IMG/VR virus record: IMGVR_UViG_3300008117_000088
Span: 32,031 to 96,030 of that record
Direction: 5' to 3' (one strand)
Length of the DNA: 64,000 bases
Source of the DNA: a virus
In this document: positions 53,326-60,084 of the stretch, in pieces
How the letters are laid out: each line of letters opens with the position of its first letter
Numbering within the stretch: the first letter of the stretch is position 1
Made by a program: the position numbers and the translations under genes
Notes under the pieces: generated by a model
What the model was told of the DNA's origin: nothing
Seen by the model: only the letters and a program-made list of their open reading frames with translations
Database searches by the model: none

Positions 53326-53924
53326 TGAACCACCGCATATCTTGTACCAGAAGTTACTGGGTACACCTTGTGTGAATAAACATAGGTAGAAGGGAAGAGG
53401 AGAAGATTTCCCTTCTCAGGTTTGATTTTAATATCAAACTGATCAAACTCAATTTCGCCACCCTCATAAGCATCATTTGCGTAATACGTTAATGATACGC
53501 GACGTGGGAAGCGCCAATGATCGTCCATATGACGATCAAACTTTTGTCCAACTCCGTACTTAAGGATTTGATAGGAGTCATAACTTCTAATATCTACGCC
53601 AAAAAAGTTTAAGTACTCTGTTAGAGGGTCATGAAAAGCATCTCTAAAAGTACATCCCAAACCGTACTCCATTAAGAAACGAGAAGATGTGGTTTCTGGG
53701 TCTGGAGCAGGGGAGTCTTTAGGAGGCATAGGCGCACCTAAACTAAAAGTATCTCTAATGTACTTGTTCTCTGATCCATCGTTTTTTGCATCAGCTACCT
53801 GAGCAGATGCCCAAGTTAAAATACCAGACTCTACGGTGTACTCAAGGTCTTGCATGAGAGTTTCACCTTCTGGAAGAACGTTTTCAAATATAACGATTCC
53901 TGGAGCAACAAAATTTAATGCCAT
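53313..53924 (-). CDS. 2OG-Fe(II) oxygenase, prolyl-4-hydroxylase-like
   Basis: 203 residues from the ATG at 53924, which overlaps the upstream stop as TAATG and has GGGAG nearby; the longer frame to 54008 runs into the zinc-protein gene. H132, D134 (DRHMDDHWR), H185 (YSHKVYPV) and R195 (TSGTRY) form the site; YEGGEIEFDQFDIKIKP and GNLLLFPSTYVYSH are the P4H strands. Closely similar to 54860..55408 (YEGGEIVF, LLVFPSNYAYRHEV), so the two are paralogues. Confidence 0.85.
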   Translation of the reverse strand: MALNFVAPGIVIFENVLPEGETLMQDLEYTVESGILTWASAQVADAKNDGSENKYIRDTFSLGAPMPPKDSPAPDPETTSSRFLMEYGLGCTFRDAFHDPLTEYLNFFGVDIRSYDSYQILKYGVGQKFDRHMDDHWRFPRRVSLTYYANDAYEGGEIEFDQFDIKIKPEKGNLLLFPSTYVYSHKVYPVTSGTRYAVVQWMR

Positions 53925-54142
53925 TAGACAGCTCCCCATTTTCCTACCGGACATGATGCCGGTGCTAATTTTGTTTTTAGATGCATAAGGCACCCACACT
54001 TTTTGCATTGCTTTGTGAACTTAATTAAGTGCTCACAGCCAAGGCATATATCCATACGAGACTTTTTTACCTCGTCAGATACGTGCATTACATTGGGGTT
54101 AACTAAATCCCACGGCTTTACCGACCGTTGTTCCTCAGACAT
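53924..54142 (-). CDS. small zinc-ribbon protein (DUF6171-like)
   Basis: 72 residues: CLGCEHLIKFTKQCKKCGCL and, after HLKTKLAPAS, CPVGKWG. The CxxC...CxxCxC...C pattern with a closing CPxGKW is a phage family often encoded beside 2OG oxygenase genes in T4-like phages (DUF6171-like, from memory). Likely a cofactor or metal-handling partner. Overlaps the upstream paralogue gene by 8 nt. Confidence 0.7.
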   Translation of the reverse strand: MSEEQRSVKPWDLVNPNVMHVSDEVKKSRMDICLGCEHLIKFTKQCKKCGCLMHLKTKLAPASCPVGKWGAV

Positions 54143-54872
54143 CTGTTTCTCCTTCAGTTGTCTCTAATTTTACACTATTTTCAATCCTGTACTTTTTACG
54201 CTCCCAAAGATTGTCTCTATAGAAGTCGCTTTTTACAGACCTAAATTTAATCGCTCTTTTGAGGTTTCTTCCAATTTGAGCCTCGTTACCGTAGATAGGG
54301 GTGGCGTTCCAGTCTTCTCTTCGAAACGGCAATACCTGAACGTAAGGGGTTCCCTTAGGCACTAGACCAGAAAAGCCTTTACGAATAAAAAACGGAATCA
54401 TTCCAGGGGTATTCATTTTGTCATTGTCTATCACCCCAGAAGTGACCAGAAACGGCAAGTCAAACCTATTAAAGGGGGTAGTGTAAAGAGCGCTAAAGCC
54501 AGGCTCTAACTCAACTCCCCACTCCGGTAAGAATGAAAAATGATCTTCGTAATAGCCTTCAGGATGATGGAAGTTTGGCAACGGGTCTCTTAGCCCAATA
54601 AAGTCTTGAAAGTTAGGGTCTTCTATCTTTGCCACTATACGATTATCAGCAATATCAAACATAACATCACACGGGGTTTTAAAGATATACCCAGAAGTCA
54701 TGGCATCAAAAAATGGAACACAGTTTCTAAATGTGCTATTCCCATCCTCATGATACCTATTTGTGTCTTTGTACCAGGCCGGCAAAGATTTAGCAGCTAC
54801 CTCAGGAGGATTTCCTACATTTTCCCATCTAGCAGCAACAAAATATATATTTTTCTTATCTAGTTCCACCAC
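54135..54872 (-). CDS. DUF6065-like protein, paralogue 2
   Basis: 245 residues with a GTG start. Paralogue of 26731..27417 (shared motifs: PxWYK, NCVPFFDAMTSGY, PFNRFDLPF, MIPFFIRKGFSGLVPKGTPY). The end is basic (RKKYRIENSVKLETTEGETD). It is placed among oxygenases and a GDP-sugar enzyme. A cupin-like beta sandwich is plausible but unproven. Confidence 0.7.
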   Translation of the reverse strand: MVELDKKNIYFVAARWENVGNPPEVAAKSLPAWYKDTNRYHEDGNSTFRNCVPFFDAMTSGYIFKTPCDVMFDIADNRIVAKIEDPNFQDFIGLRDPLPNFHHPEGYYEDHFSFLPEWGVELEPGFSALYTTPFNRFDLPFLVTSGVIDNDKMNTPGMIPFFIRKGFSGLVPKGTPYVQVLPFRREDWNATPIYGNEAQIGRNLKRAIKFRSVKSDFYRDNLWERKKYRIENSVKLETTEGETDV

Positions 54873-55408
54873 TGCACCATAGCATAACGAGTTCCTGCGG
54901 TTACCGGCTGAACCTCATGCCTGTAGGCGTAGTTAGACGGAAACACTAAAAGTTGATGCGCTTTTGGTTTAACCGCCACATCAAAGTTAGTAAATACTAT
55001 TTCTCCACCCTCGTAATCATCATTCACGTAGTACGAGTAGGAAACTCTTCTAGGTCTACGGGGAGAGTCGTCTATGTGCGGAGTAAAGAACTGACCTATC
55101 CCATACTTTAGTAGTTGCACTCCCTCTTGGGTATGGTCTAAAGATATTCGATAGTAATCACAGTACTCAGAGATTAGTGGGGAAAGGGCCGTTGTAATCT
55201 CGTTGTATAGCGAGTGAACTCTTTTTATAGGGTTAGACGCATCTTCTGGAAGCTCAAAGTTTGGAAGACCGATAAGTTGAACATCCCGGTATTTAGTGTC
55301 TACTAAAGGGCCTTTATCAGTATTTAAAGTGCCTGATCCCCAACGTAGATCGGTGGTTAATGTCTTCTCTTCTAAATCTTTAATAAACTCAGTCGATTGA
55401 GGCCACAC
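54860..55408 (-). CDS. 2OG-Fe(II) oxygenase, prolyl-4-hydroxylase-like
   Basis: 182 residues with a GTG start at 55408, inside the end of the Hint-protein gene. H111, D113 (TPHIDDSPR), H164 (AYRHEVQP) and R174 (AGTRY). YYVNDDYEGGEIVFTNFDVA and LLVFPSNYAYRH are P4H strands, close to 53313..53924. It overlaps the preceding Hint-protein gene by 37 nt and the next by 13 nt. Likely substrates are Pro-Thr or Gly-Pro-Thr repeats encoded nearby (inference). Confidence 0.85.
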   Translation of the reverse strand: MWPQSTEFIKDLEEKTLTTDLRWGSGTLNTDKGPLVDTKYRDVQLIGLPNFELPEDASNPIKRVHSLYNEITTALSPLISEYCDYYRISLDHTQEGVQLLKYGIGQFFTPHIDDSPRRPRRVSYSYYVNDDYEGGEIVFTNFDVAVKPKAHQLLVFPSNYAYRHEVQPVTAGTRYAMVQWWN

Positions 55409-56667
55409 ATCACTGTATAAATGTGAACCAAAGCGGACTCTCCGTCTGCTAGGAACAGGGTGTCTCCCGGAATAAGTGAAGCAACTGTGAAGAACTCGTA
55501 AACGCCATCTCGTAGTGCAAGGATTGGGTGGAACTCAGAGAACTTGTTAGCTACATCAGAGTTGAAGTAGGCAACCTTCTGGTGGACAGACTGAACCTTG
55601 TTTATAACCTTTGCAGTTGCATAAGATTCCATAGTCAAGGTTGAGGTGTTCCACTCGTACAAGTTCCAATCAGGTAGATTTTCATCTAGTTCTGTGAACT
55701 TAGGTACAACTAGCGTGTCGCCAATCTGAACATCACGAGATGCTACCCACGTAATAACTCCGTCTTGGAGTGTTAGTACTGGAGTATCTCCCTGTACGCA
55801 AGGGACTCCAACGCCGTAGTAAGGATCTACGTAACGTACTGGAGTTGGGGTAGGTGTAGGTGTTGGAGCCACAGGTGTAGGTGTAGGTGTAGGTGTAGGC
55901 GTTGATGTACAAGTATTAACAATGTCGTAGTCAGGGCATCCTACGTTAGTGATACAACGTAGTCGGTATCCGCTTTGACCTGCTGGACATGAAGGCTCTG
56001 TAGTTCCATAAACGCAAGTTGAGCAGTCCAAAGTTGGTGTAGGAGTTGGGGTAGGTGTTGGGGTTGGTGTAGGTGTAGGAGTTGGCGTTGGTGTAGGAGC
56101 AACAGGCGTTGGTGTAGGTGAGCAGTTTGTAGACTGGCAAGCAGGGAAATCACCAGATGTAAAGATACATTGACGTGAGTAACCAGTTCCTGACGCGTTG
56201 TCTTGGAATCCTGGAGTTGTGTAAGAACAGTTACCTACACCACCGCATTGATAGCTCTCAGTACACTTCCACTGTGCAGTCGGTGCGACTGGCGTAGGTG
56301 TTGGAGTTGGAGTTGGTGTAGGAGTAGGAGTTGGTGTAGGTGTTACAGTATTTGCAATACAGTCTCCATAGATGTTTGGACATCCTTGTGGAGTAATGCA
56401 ATATGTTCGAGTTCCAGCCGCGCCAGTGCCTGTTGTACAAGCTTCGGTTCCTGATCCGTAAGGGCAACATGATCCATCGCAAGGACCAGACGCTGTAGAA
56501 CAGCCAACTGGAGTTGGTGTAGGAGTAGGAGTTGGCGTTGGAGTTGGGGTAGGTGTTGGAGTTGGAGTTGGTGCTACAGGTGTTGGAGTTGGAGTAAATA
56601 CTGGAGTTGGAGTTGGTGTTGGTGTTGGTGCAACTGGAGTTGGAGTAGGAGTTGCACAGTACGCCAT
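55372..56667 (-). CDS. Pro-Thr repeat/Cys-rich protein with C-terminal Hint domain
   Basis: 431 residues. (PT)n linkers alternate with three Cys-rich modules of about 45-60 residues (CSTASGPCDGSCC..., WKCTESYQCGGVGNCSY..., CSTCVYGTTEPSC...), which look like secreted disulphide-bonded domains. From C290 onward is a Hint fold: CVQGDTPVLTLQDG, ASRDVQIGDTLVVP, then SEFHPILALRDG. The Cys nucleophile, the 'GDTL' turn and the 'FHPI' histidine are the core of inteins, hedgehog proteins and bacterial Hint domains. The usual end motif is not obvious, so the splice or cleavage is uncertain. Start at 56667 after AGGAAACAC. Probably a surface or fibre protein that is processed. Confidence 0.75.
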   Translation of the reverse strand: MAYCATPTPTPVAPTPTPTPTPVFTPTPTPVAPTPTPTPTPTPTPTPTPTPTPVGCSTASGPCDGSCCPYGSGTEACTTGTGAAGTRTYCITPQGCPNIYGDCIANTVTPTPTPTPTPTPTPTPTPVAPTAQWKCTESYQCGGVGNCSYTTPGFQDNASGTGYSRQCIFTSGDFPACQSTNCSPTPTPVAPTPTPTPTPTPTPTPTPTPTPTLDCSTCVYGTTEPSCPAGQSGYRLRCITNVGCPDYDIVNTCTSTPTPTPTPTPVAPTPTPTPTPVRYVDPYYGVGVPCVQGDTPVLTLQDGVITWVASRDVQIGDTLVVPKFTELDENLPDWNLYEWNTSTLTMESYATAKVINKVQSVHQKVAYFNSDVANKFSEFHPILALRDGVYEFFTVASLIPGDTLFLADGESALVHIYTVMCGLNRLSLLKI

Positions 56668-56798
56668 GTGTTTCCTATTTTTACGTAAGAGTTAGTGACG
56701 GTACGCCAAGTATTGCCTATCTTGACTTGACCGCAATCATTAGCTTGATCAGCTGTTACGGTACGCCAAGTGCCGTCAACTTTTACGTATAACGCCAT
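56574..56798 (-). CDS. small (V/K)xGxTWRTV-repeat protein, overlapping the Hint gene frame
   Basis: 74 residues. The first 48 residues carry three copies of a VKVDGTWRTV, VKIGNTWRTV, YVKIGNTWRTV unit, also seen in phage tail proteins. The frame then runs into the Pro-Thr repeat DNA in another frame, giving a Leu/Gln-rich tail (LLLQLQLHQHQH) that is unlikely to be functional. The next gene begins 131 nt into this one. An undetected frameshift could join the WRTV repeats to the Hint protein. It is directly coupled to the 47-residue gene upstream. Confidence 0.5.
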   Translation of the reverse strand: MALYVKVDGTWRTVTADQANDCGQVKIGNTWRTVTNSYVKIGNTWRTVQLLLQLQLHQHQHQLQLQYLLQLQHL

Positions 56799-56801
56799 GG
56801 C

Positions 56802-56945
56802 TTACGAATATTTCAGCCAGATATCTCCGTTTTTACCAGATCCGCTTGGGGGTGTCGAGGTTGAAATAAAAATTTCTCGATCCTTGCTACCGGCAGTATC
56901 GGAGATTACTTGAGCACCAATTACTCTAATTGATTCCCTCGACAT
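56802..56945 (-). CDS. tiny fibre-associated hypothetical protein
   Basis: 47 residues: SRESIRVIGAQVISDTAGSK, then EIFISTSTPPSGSGKNGDIW and LKYS. The 'NGDIWLKYS' ending is typical of short phage tail-decoration or fibre proteins. Its ATG overlaps the upstream TAA (TAATG). Confidence 0.62.
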   Translation of the reverse strand: MSRESIRVIGAQVISDTAGSKDREIFISTSTPPSGSGKNGDIWLKYS

Positions 56946-57280
56946 TAGGAAGCCTCATATCCGCTTACTGTCAGATTAATTGTTGAAGAAGTTCCAGCAA
57001 GAGCAAAGAGTTGATCTCCTGCTGTCATAACTTGGGCTAAATCAATAGCAAGTGTTGAGTATGCTGGAACTGGAATTAAACAAAAAATTTGATTTGAAGT
57101 GGTTGTTGTTCCTCCGTTTGGGACAAGGTGCAAGGAGAAAGTAGATGATGAGGCAGTGCAGTTAGTGGCTAGAACCTGTTTTACCACTGCGGTAATGCCT
57201 GATCCAACCGTGTATACGCTGGTTGCTGACGTACTCAATTGAGTAGGGCTCGTCATTCGCTTTAAATTATAGGCTGGCAC
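56945..57280 (-). CDS. small beta-rich fibre-associated protein
   Basis: 111 residues with a GTG start after AAGGAAGAAC. PAYNLKRMTSPTQLSTSATS, VKQVLATNCTASSSTFSLHL, IPVPAYSTLAIDLAQVMTAG and STINLTVSGYEAS. Same pattern as 36781..37107 (beta sandwich with a central P-AYSTxxxD strand), so it is a third member of that family. Presumably virion-associated. Confidence 0.65.
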   Translation of the reverse strand: MPAYNLKRMTSPTQLSTSATSVYTVGSGITAVVKQVLATNCTASSSTFSLHLVPNGGTTTTSNQIFCLIPVPAYSTLAIDLAQVMTAGDQLFALAGTSSTINLTVSGYEAS

Positions 57281-57297
57281 GTTCTTCCTTTCACTTT

Positions 57298-57315
57298 GCT
57301 ATCTCCAAGGATAGC
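57298..57315. repeat. 6-bp hairpin upstream of fibre-associated gene
   Basis: GCTATC-TCCAAG-GATAGC lies between two small genes, without a T-run. Possibly an mRNA-stability element. Confidence 0.3.
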
Positions 57316-57338
57316 CCAGAATGCTCCTCTAAGGATTG

Positions 57339-57515
57339 TTATCTATAAGTCCAGTTAGTTCTACCTGGATTAGCATAGGAGAAAATGGTCGATTCATCCT
57401 GCTTATTCTGGTAAAACTTCCTAATCCCAAACCTAGAGTCTTTGATTGTTATAGGTTTGTGTTGGGACGAGGATTTAAACTCAGCCTTTTTACTCACGGA
57501 GTAAATCGATCCCAT
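57339..57515 (-). CDS. small hypothetical protein
   Basis: 58 residues: GSIYSVSKKAEFKSSSQHKP, ITIKDSRFGIRKFYQNKQDE, STIFSYANPGRTNWTYR. Protein-like composition, with a weak GAGG before the start. Overlaps the 32-residue frame by 22 nt. Not recognised. Confidence 0.55.
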   Translation of the reverse strand: MGSIYSVSKKAEFKSSSQHKPITIKDSRFGIRKFYQNKQDESTIFSYANPGRTNWTYR

Positions 57516-57592
57516 TGCTTAGCCTCTGTCTCCATGCCTTTTACTGCTCCGGAAGCTCGAGTAAGCGCGTCTCTAAATTCTCTGTCTCTCAT
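57494..57592 (-). CDS. very small helical peptide
   Basis: 32 residues: RDREFRDALTRASGAVKGME then TEAKQWDRFTP. Its ATG overlaps the upstream stop (ATGA), which is the main support. Amphipathic; may be real or chance. Confidence 0.42.
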   Translation of the reverse strand: MRDREFRDALTRASGAVKGMETEAKQWDRFTP

Positions 57593-58098
57593 TTGTAGTC
57601 CGTCAAATCTACAGGAGGAGGATTAAATTGTTGTCCTGCTGATGGGGTATCCCAGATTGCAGCGGTTTCCCTACCCTCAGAACCTTTAGGACCTGTGAAC
57701 TTTTTACCTTTTGCTTTGCCATCGTTAGCTGCAGCATTAGCCGCATACTTCTTTGAGTAGGTTGTGCTTAATCCCATGTCTTTGCCCCACTCACCGCCAG
57801 TAGCCTCTTCTGGAGTAATGAATCCTCCAGCAACGGCTTTTTCTACATCTGCTGTAGTGGCGTTACGGGCCTTTTGTTTTTTAGGCTTTGTAGGAGTTCC
57901 ATCGGTTTCTTGTGTACCTGGATCTTCAGCCTTTGTTTTGCCTGGCTTAGGTTTTACAGTTCCAACGCCTTCTTTAAATTTCTTAGCAAATTGTTTTCCA
58001 AGAGTCACCGTGTAACTAGATGCTCCTGGGATATTAGAAAATCCAGCGGCACTACCGCTTGCTACTTTTACTCCAAAGGAGCCTTTAAGTTTAGCCAT
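57589..58098 (-). CDS. basic hypothetical protein
   Basis: 169 residues from the ATG at 58098. Two parts: a beta-like N-terminus (KLKGSFGVKVASGSAAGFSN, SSYTVTLGKQFAKKFKEGVG) and a Lys/Thr-rich linker with a C-terminal helical part (TTADVEKAVAGGFITPEEAT, GRETAAIWDTPSAGQ). Not recognised. The start has no Shine-Dalgarno; GATAAT lies 6 nt before the ATG, so the mRNA may be leaderless. Confidence 0.55.
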   Translation of the reverse strand: MAKLKGSFGVKVASGSAAGFSNIPGASSYTVTLGKQFAKKFKEGVGTVKPKPGKTKAEDPGTQETDGTPTKPKKQKARNATTADVEKAVAGGFITPEEATGGEWGKDMGLSTTYSKKYAANAAANDGKAKGKKFTGPKGSEGRETAAIWDTPSAGQQFNPPPVDLTDYK

Positions 58099-58177
58099 GT
58101 TGTTATTATCCAATATTGAGATGGGATAAACCTGATAAAAGTGGTGAGCAGTTTAACGACATGCTCAGGTCGAGGTC

Positions 58178-58684
58178 TTACTTGACCTTGATTACTTTGG
58201 GCTTTTCCTCTTCGGGAACTTCACGTTCCACCTTGATGGTCAATAGCCCGTCTTTAAGGGTAGCCTCTTTAACTTCCATCCACTCCCCAAGCACGAACCT
58301 TTGAGTCCATAGACGCTTGGCGATTCCTTGATGAAGAACCTCTTCGCCTTTGTCCTCTTCTTTTTCAACGCTTTTAACGATGAGCAGGTCTTTTTCTACA
58401 GTTACTTCAATGTCTTCTTTCTTGTACCCAGCCAGGGCGATTTCCACTGTGTAATGGTCATCATCCACTTTGATTAGGTTGTAGGGTGGAAAGGTCGTTG
58501 TCTTATATGAGGTCAACGTGTTCCAACGATTGATTTGATCTTGAAACCCTAAGAAGAATTGAGCGCTGAGTAAATCAGCAAGGGTTTGAGGTTTTACTGT
58601 AGTTGTTGGGAGTTTCGAGTATTCGTACTTATCCCATTGCTTGTGCTTATGTGGTTCCCAAGAATTTGGGTAGCCTGATGCCAT
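58178..58684 (-). CDS. small heat-shock protein (Hsp20/alpha-crystallin)
   Basis: 168 residues from the ATG at 58684 with AAGGAGTG upstream. The alpha-crystallin domain spans about residues 68-160: NLIKVDDDHYTVEIALAGYK, KEDIEVTVEKDLLIVKS, KRLWTQRFVLGEWMEVKEAT and LKDGLLTIKVEREVPE. It ends KPKVIKVK (I-x-V-like motif for oligomer docking). Hsp20 is known in cyanophages and may help folding of virion proteins. Host-derived IbpA-type genes are the alternative origin. Confidence 0.9.
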   Translation of the reverse strand: MASGYPNSWEPHKHKQWDKYEYSKLPTTTVKPQTLADLLSAQFFLGFQDQINRWNTLTSYKTTTFPPYNLIKVDDDHYTVEIALAGYKKEDIEVTVEKDLLIVKSVEKEEDKGEEVLHQGIAKRLWTQRFVLGEWMEVKEATLKDGLLTIKVEREVPEEEKPKVIKVK

Positions 58685-58715
58685 AATAATCACTCCTTAG
58701 ACATGATTAGTTAAT

Positions 58716-58734
58716 GAGTCCCGGTTGGCGACTC
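58716..58734. repeat. hairpin between CHAP and Hsp20 genes
   Basis: GAGTC-CCGGTTGGC-GACTC (5 bp, extendable with GG/CC). On the minus strand it is followed by ATTAACTAATC rather than a T-run, so it is at best a weak terminator. Confidence 0.35.
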
Positions 58735-58747
58735 GTGATTATTATAA

Positions 58748-59326
58748 CTATTTTTTAATTGTTTGACCGCAAGTAGGGCATGTTTCTACTTGACTGGTTG
58801 GAGCGCTGGCTGATGAGGCGCCTGCCCCTTTAAACTTAGGACGTCCAAAACCTACGATAGAGATTTGAACTCCGGCTTTGTTCTTTTTGTAGGCACGAAG
58901 TTGTTTGCAAACTTCTCCGCCATTTCGTTGGCTACCAGACTTTTTAGATGAAGTATTGCCTTCAATGCACCAAACAGTTCCGTCTTCGTTATCTTTGATA
59001 ACAATTCCTACGTGAGAAATTCTATCGACCCCATCTGCTGGGAAATCAAAATAGGCGATATCTCCTGGCTCTGGATCGGCCACATCTCCGTCAATCCATG
59101 CGCCCTTTTTCTTAAATGCTGCCGCACCGCCAGGGGTGTAAACAGTATTAGGAACTTTTACTCCGGCTTCGTTAGCGCACCACATAACGAAACTTCCGCA
59201 CCAAGGTTGGAAATTTGCTTTTGTGTAAGCGCCGTATTTAGTCTCGTTGTCTTTAGGACCTTCGATAGTTCCTATTTCACCTTTAGCAACTTCAATAAGA
59301 CGAGCTGCTGTTCCCTGTTCTGCCAT
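58748..59326 (-). CDS. CHAP-domain endolysin (amidase/endopeptidase)
   Basis: 192 residues. CHAP domain with C43 (PWCGSFVMWCANEAG) and H105 (RISHVGIVI), and the DIAYFDFPADG segment. The C-terminal CPTCGQTIKK is a half zinc ribbon. No signal peptide, so a holin is needed for release; 59326..59736 and 59914..60084 are candidates. It would cleave peptidoglycan at an amide or cross-bridge bond. This is the second wall hydrolase after the plus-strand muramidase. Confidence 0.88.
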   Translation of the reverse strand: MAEQGTAARLIEVAKGEIGTIEGPKDNETKYGAYTKANFQPWCGSFVMWCANEAGVKVPNTVYTPGGAAAFKKKGAWIDGDVADPEPGDIAYFDFPADGVDRISHVGIVIKDNEDGTVWCIEGNTSSKKSGSQRNGGEVCKQLRAYKKNKAGVQISIVGFGRPKFKGAGASSASAPTSQVETCPTCGQTIKK

Positions 59327-59736
59327 TAATCTTTATCCCAATCTAAATCAACTGGTTGCTCTTCTGGCATTTGACCATCAGGCTTTGCTGCTAGACGTGC
59401 AGCTGTGGCATCAATCTCTGCTTCAAGTTTTTTGTCCGCTTGTGTGTTTTTAGCGTCCATCTCTTTGTTTGCTAATTGTGCGGCCATAATATCTTTAGCG
59501 CCAGACTGTCCAATTAGAAGACCGGCAAGAGTTCCGGTAATGAATGTAGCTACGCTACCAAGTACGTTAAAGAACATTTTGTCATTTTCTGACTGTGCCC
59601 CAATAGGTTGGGTTACAAATAAAAGACCATAAAGAATACCGATTGCGGTAAAAAATAAAATTGAACCTAAAGTAATACCAAGAATAAACTTTAATCTGGC
59701 GTCTAGTTCTTGCGGTGTTAGTCGTTCTTTAGCCAT
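59326..59736 (-). CDS. two-helix membrane protein, holin-like
   Basis: 136 residues from the ATG at 59736 (GGAACATCAA before it). Two membrane segments (FILGITLGSILFFTAIGILY, NVLGSVATFITGTLAGLLIG) then a coiled-coil tail (NKEMDAKNTQADKKLEAEID) and an acidic end. Sits directly upstream of the CHAP endolysin with a 1-nt overlap, which fits a holin. Alternative: a virion membrane protein. Confidence 0.65.
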   Translation of the reverse strand: MAKERLTPQELDARLKFILGITLGSILFFTAIGILYGLLFVTQPIGAQSENDKMFFNVLGSVATFITGTLAGLLIGQSGAKDIMAAQLANKEMDAKNTQADKKLEAEIDATAARLAAKPDGQMPEEQPVDLDWDKD

Positions 59737-59917
59737 TTGATGTTCCTTCTTCAAAGTTAGGCACTAAGTCTACAGGACAGGTACCACTTGCTGTACAAAC
59801 AGGTGGTTTACATTCCGCTTTTTCCCAATTAGCTGGGTCTTGACATGGGTAACGGTAGTGACCGTCGTATCCACATCCAGTTAGAAGCAGTAGTCCTGCT
59901 AGTAGTAGTTTTTTCAT
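59729..59917 (-). CDS. small lipoprotein
   Basis: 62 residues from the ATG at 59917; KKLLLAGLLLLTGC is a signal peptide ending in a lipobox (LLTG-C). The mature part is Cys-rich (RYPCQDPANWEKAECKPPVC, ASGTCPVDL), suggesting two or more disulphides. Lipoproteins of this type occur in lysis cassettes (spanin-like) and in phage superinfection control. Overlaps both neighbours. Confidence 0.75.
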   Translation of the reverse strand: MKKLLLAGLLLLTGCGYDGHYRYPCQDPANWEKAECKPPVCTASGTCPVDLVPNFEEGTSNG

Positions 59918-60084
59918 TCCTCGTCCTTGGGGTTGCGAAGTGGGTAAGTCACCGCCCATGCTAAGGTCGTAGCGATAATTGCGTATCCAACAACCGTTCT
60001 AGCACTTCCGTCGAGGACCACCCAGGCTACAAACATACCTAATAGGGTCCATAACTGCTCGACAAAGTCTCTTAATATCTTCAT
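59914..60084 (-). CDS. small two-helix membrane protein (holin candidate)
   Basis: 56 residues: KILRDFVEQLWTLLGMFVAW, VVLDGSARTVVGYAIIATTL and AWAVTYPLRNPKDEE. Two transmembrane helices separated by a short turn, like class II/III holins. Its stop overlaps the lipoprotein start (ATGA). Confidence 0.68.
   Translation of the reverse strand: MKILRDFVEQLWTLLGMFVAWVVLDGSARTVVGYAIIATTLAWAVTYPLRNPKDEE

Noticed and set aside
55800-56660. Low-complexity GTTGG/GTAGG repeats as a recombination or integration site
   Set aside because: They are the coding sequence of the Pro-Thr linkers; no att-like core or integrase is seen in the window.
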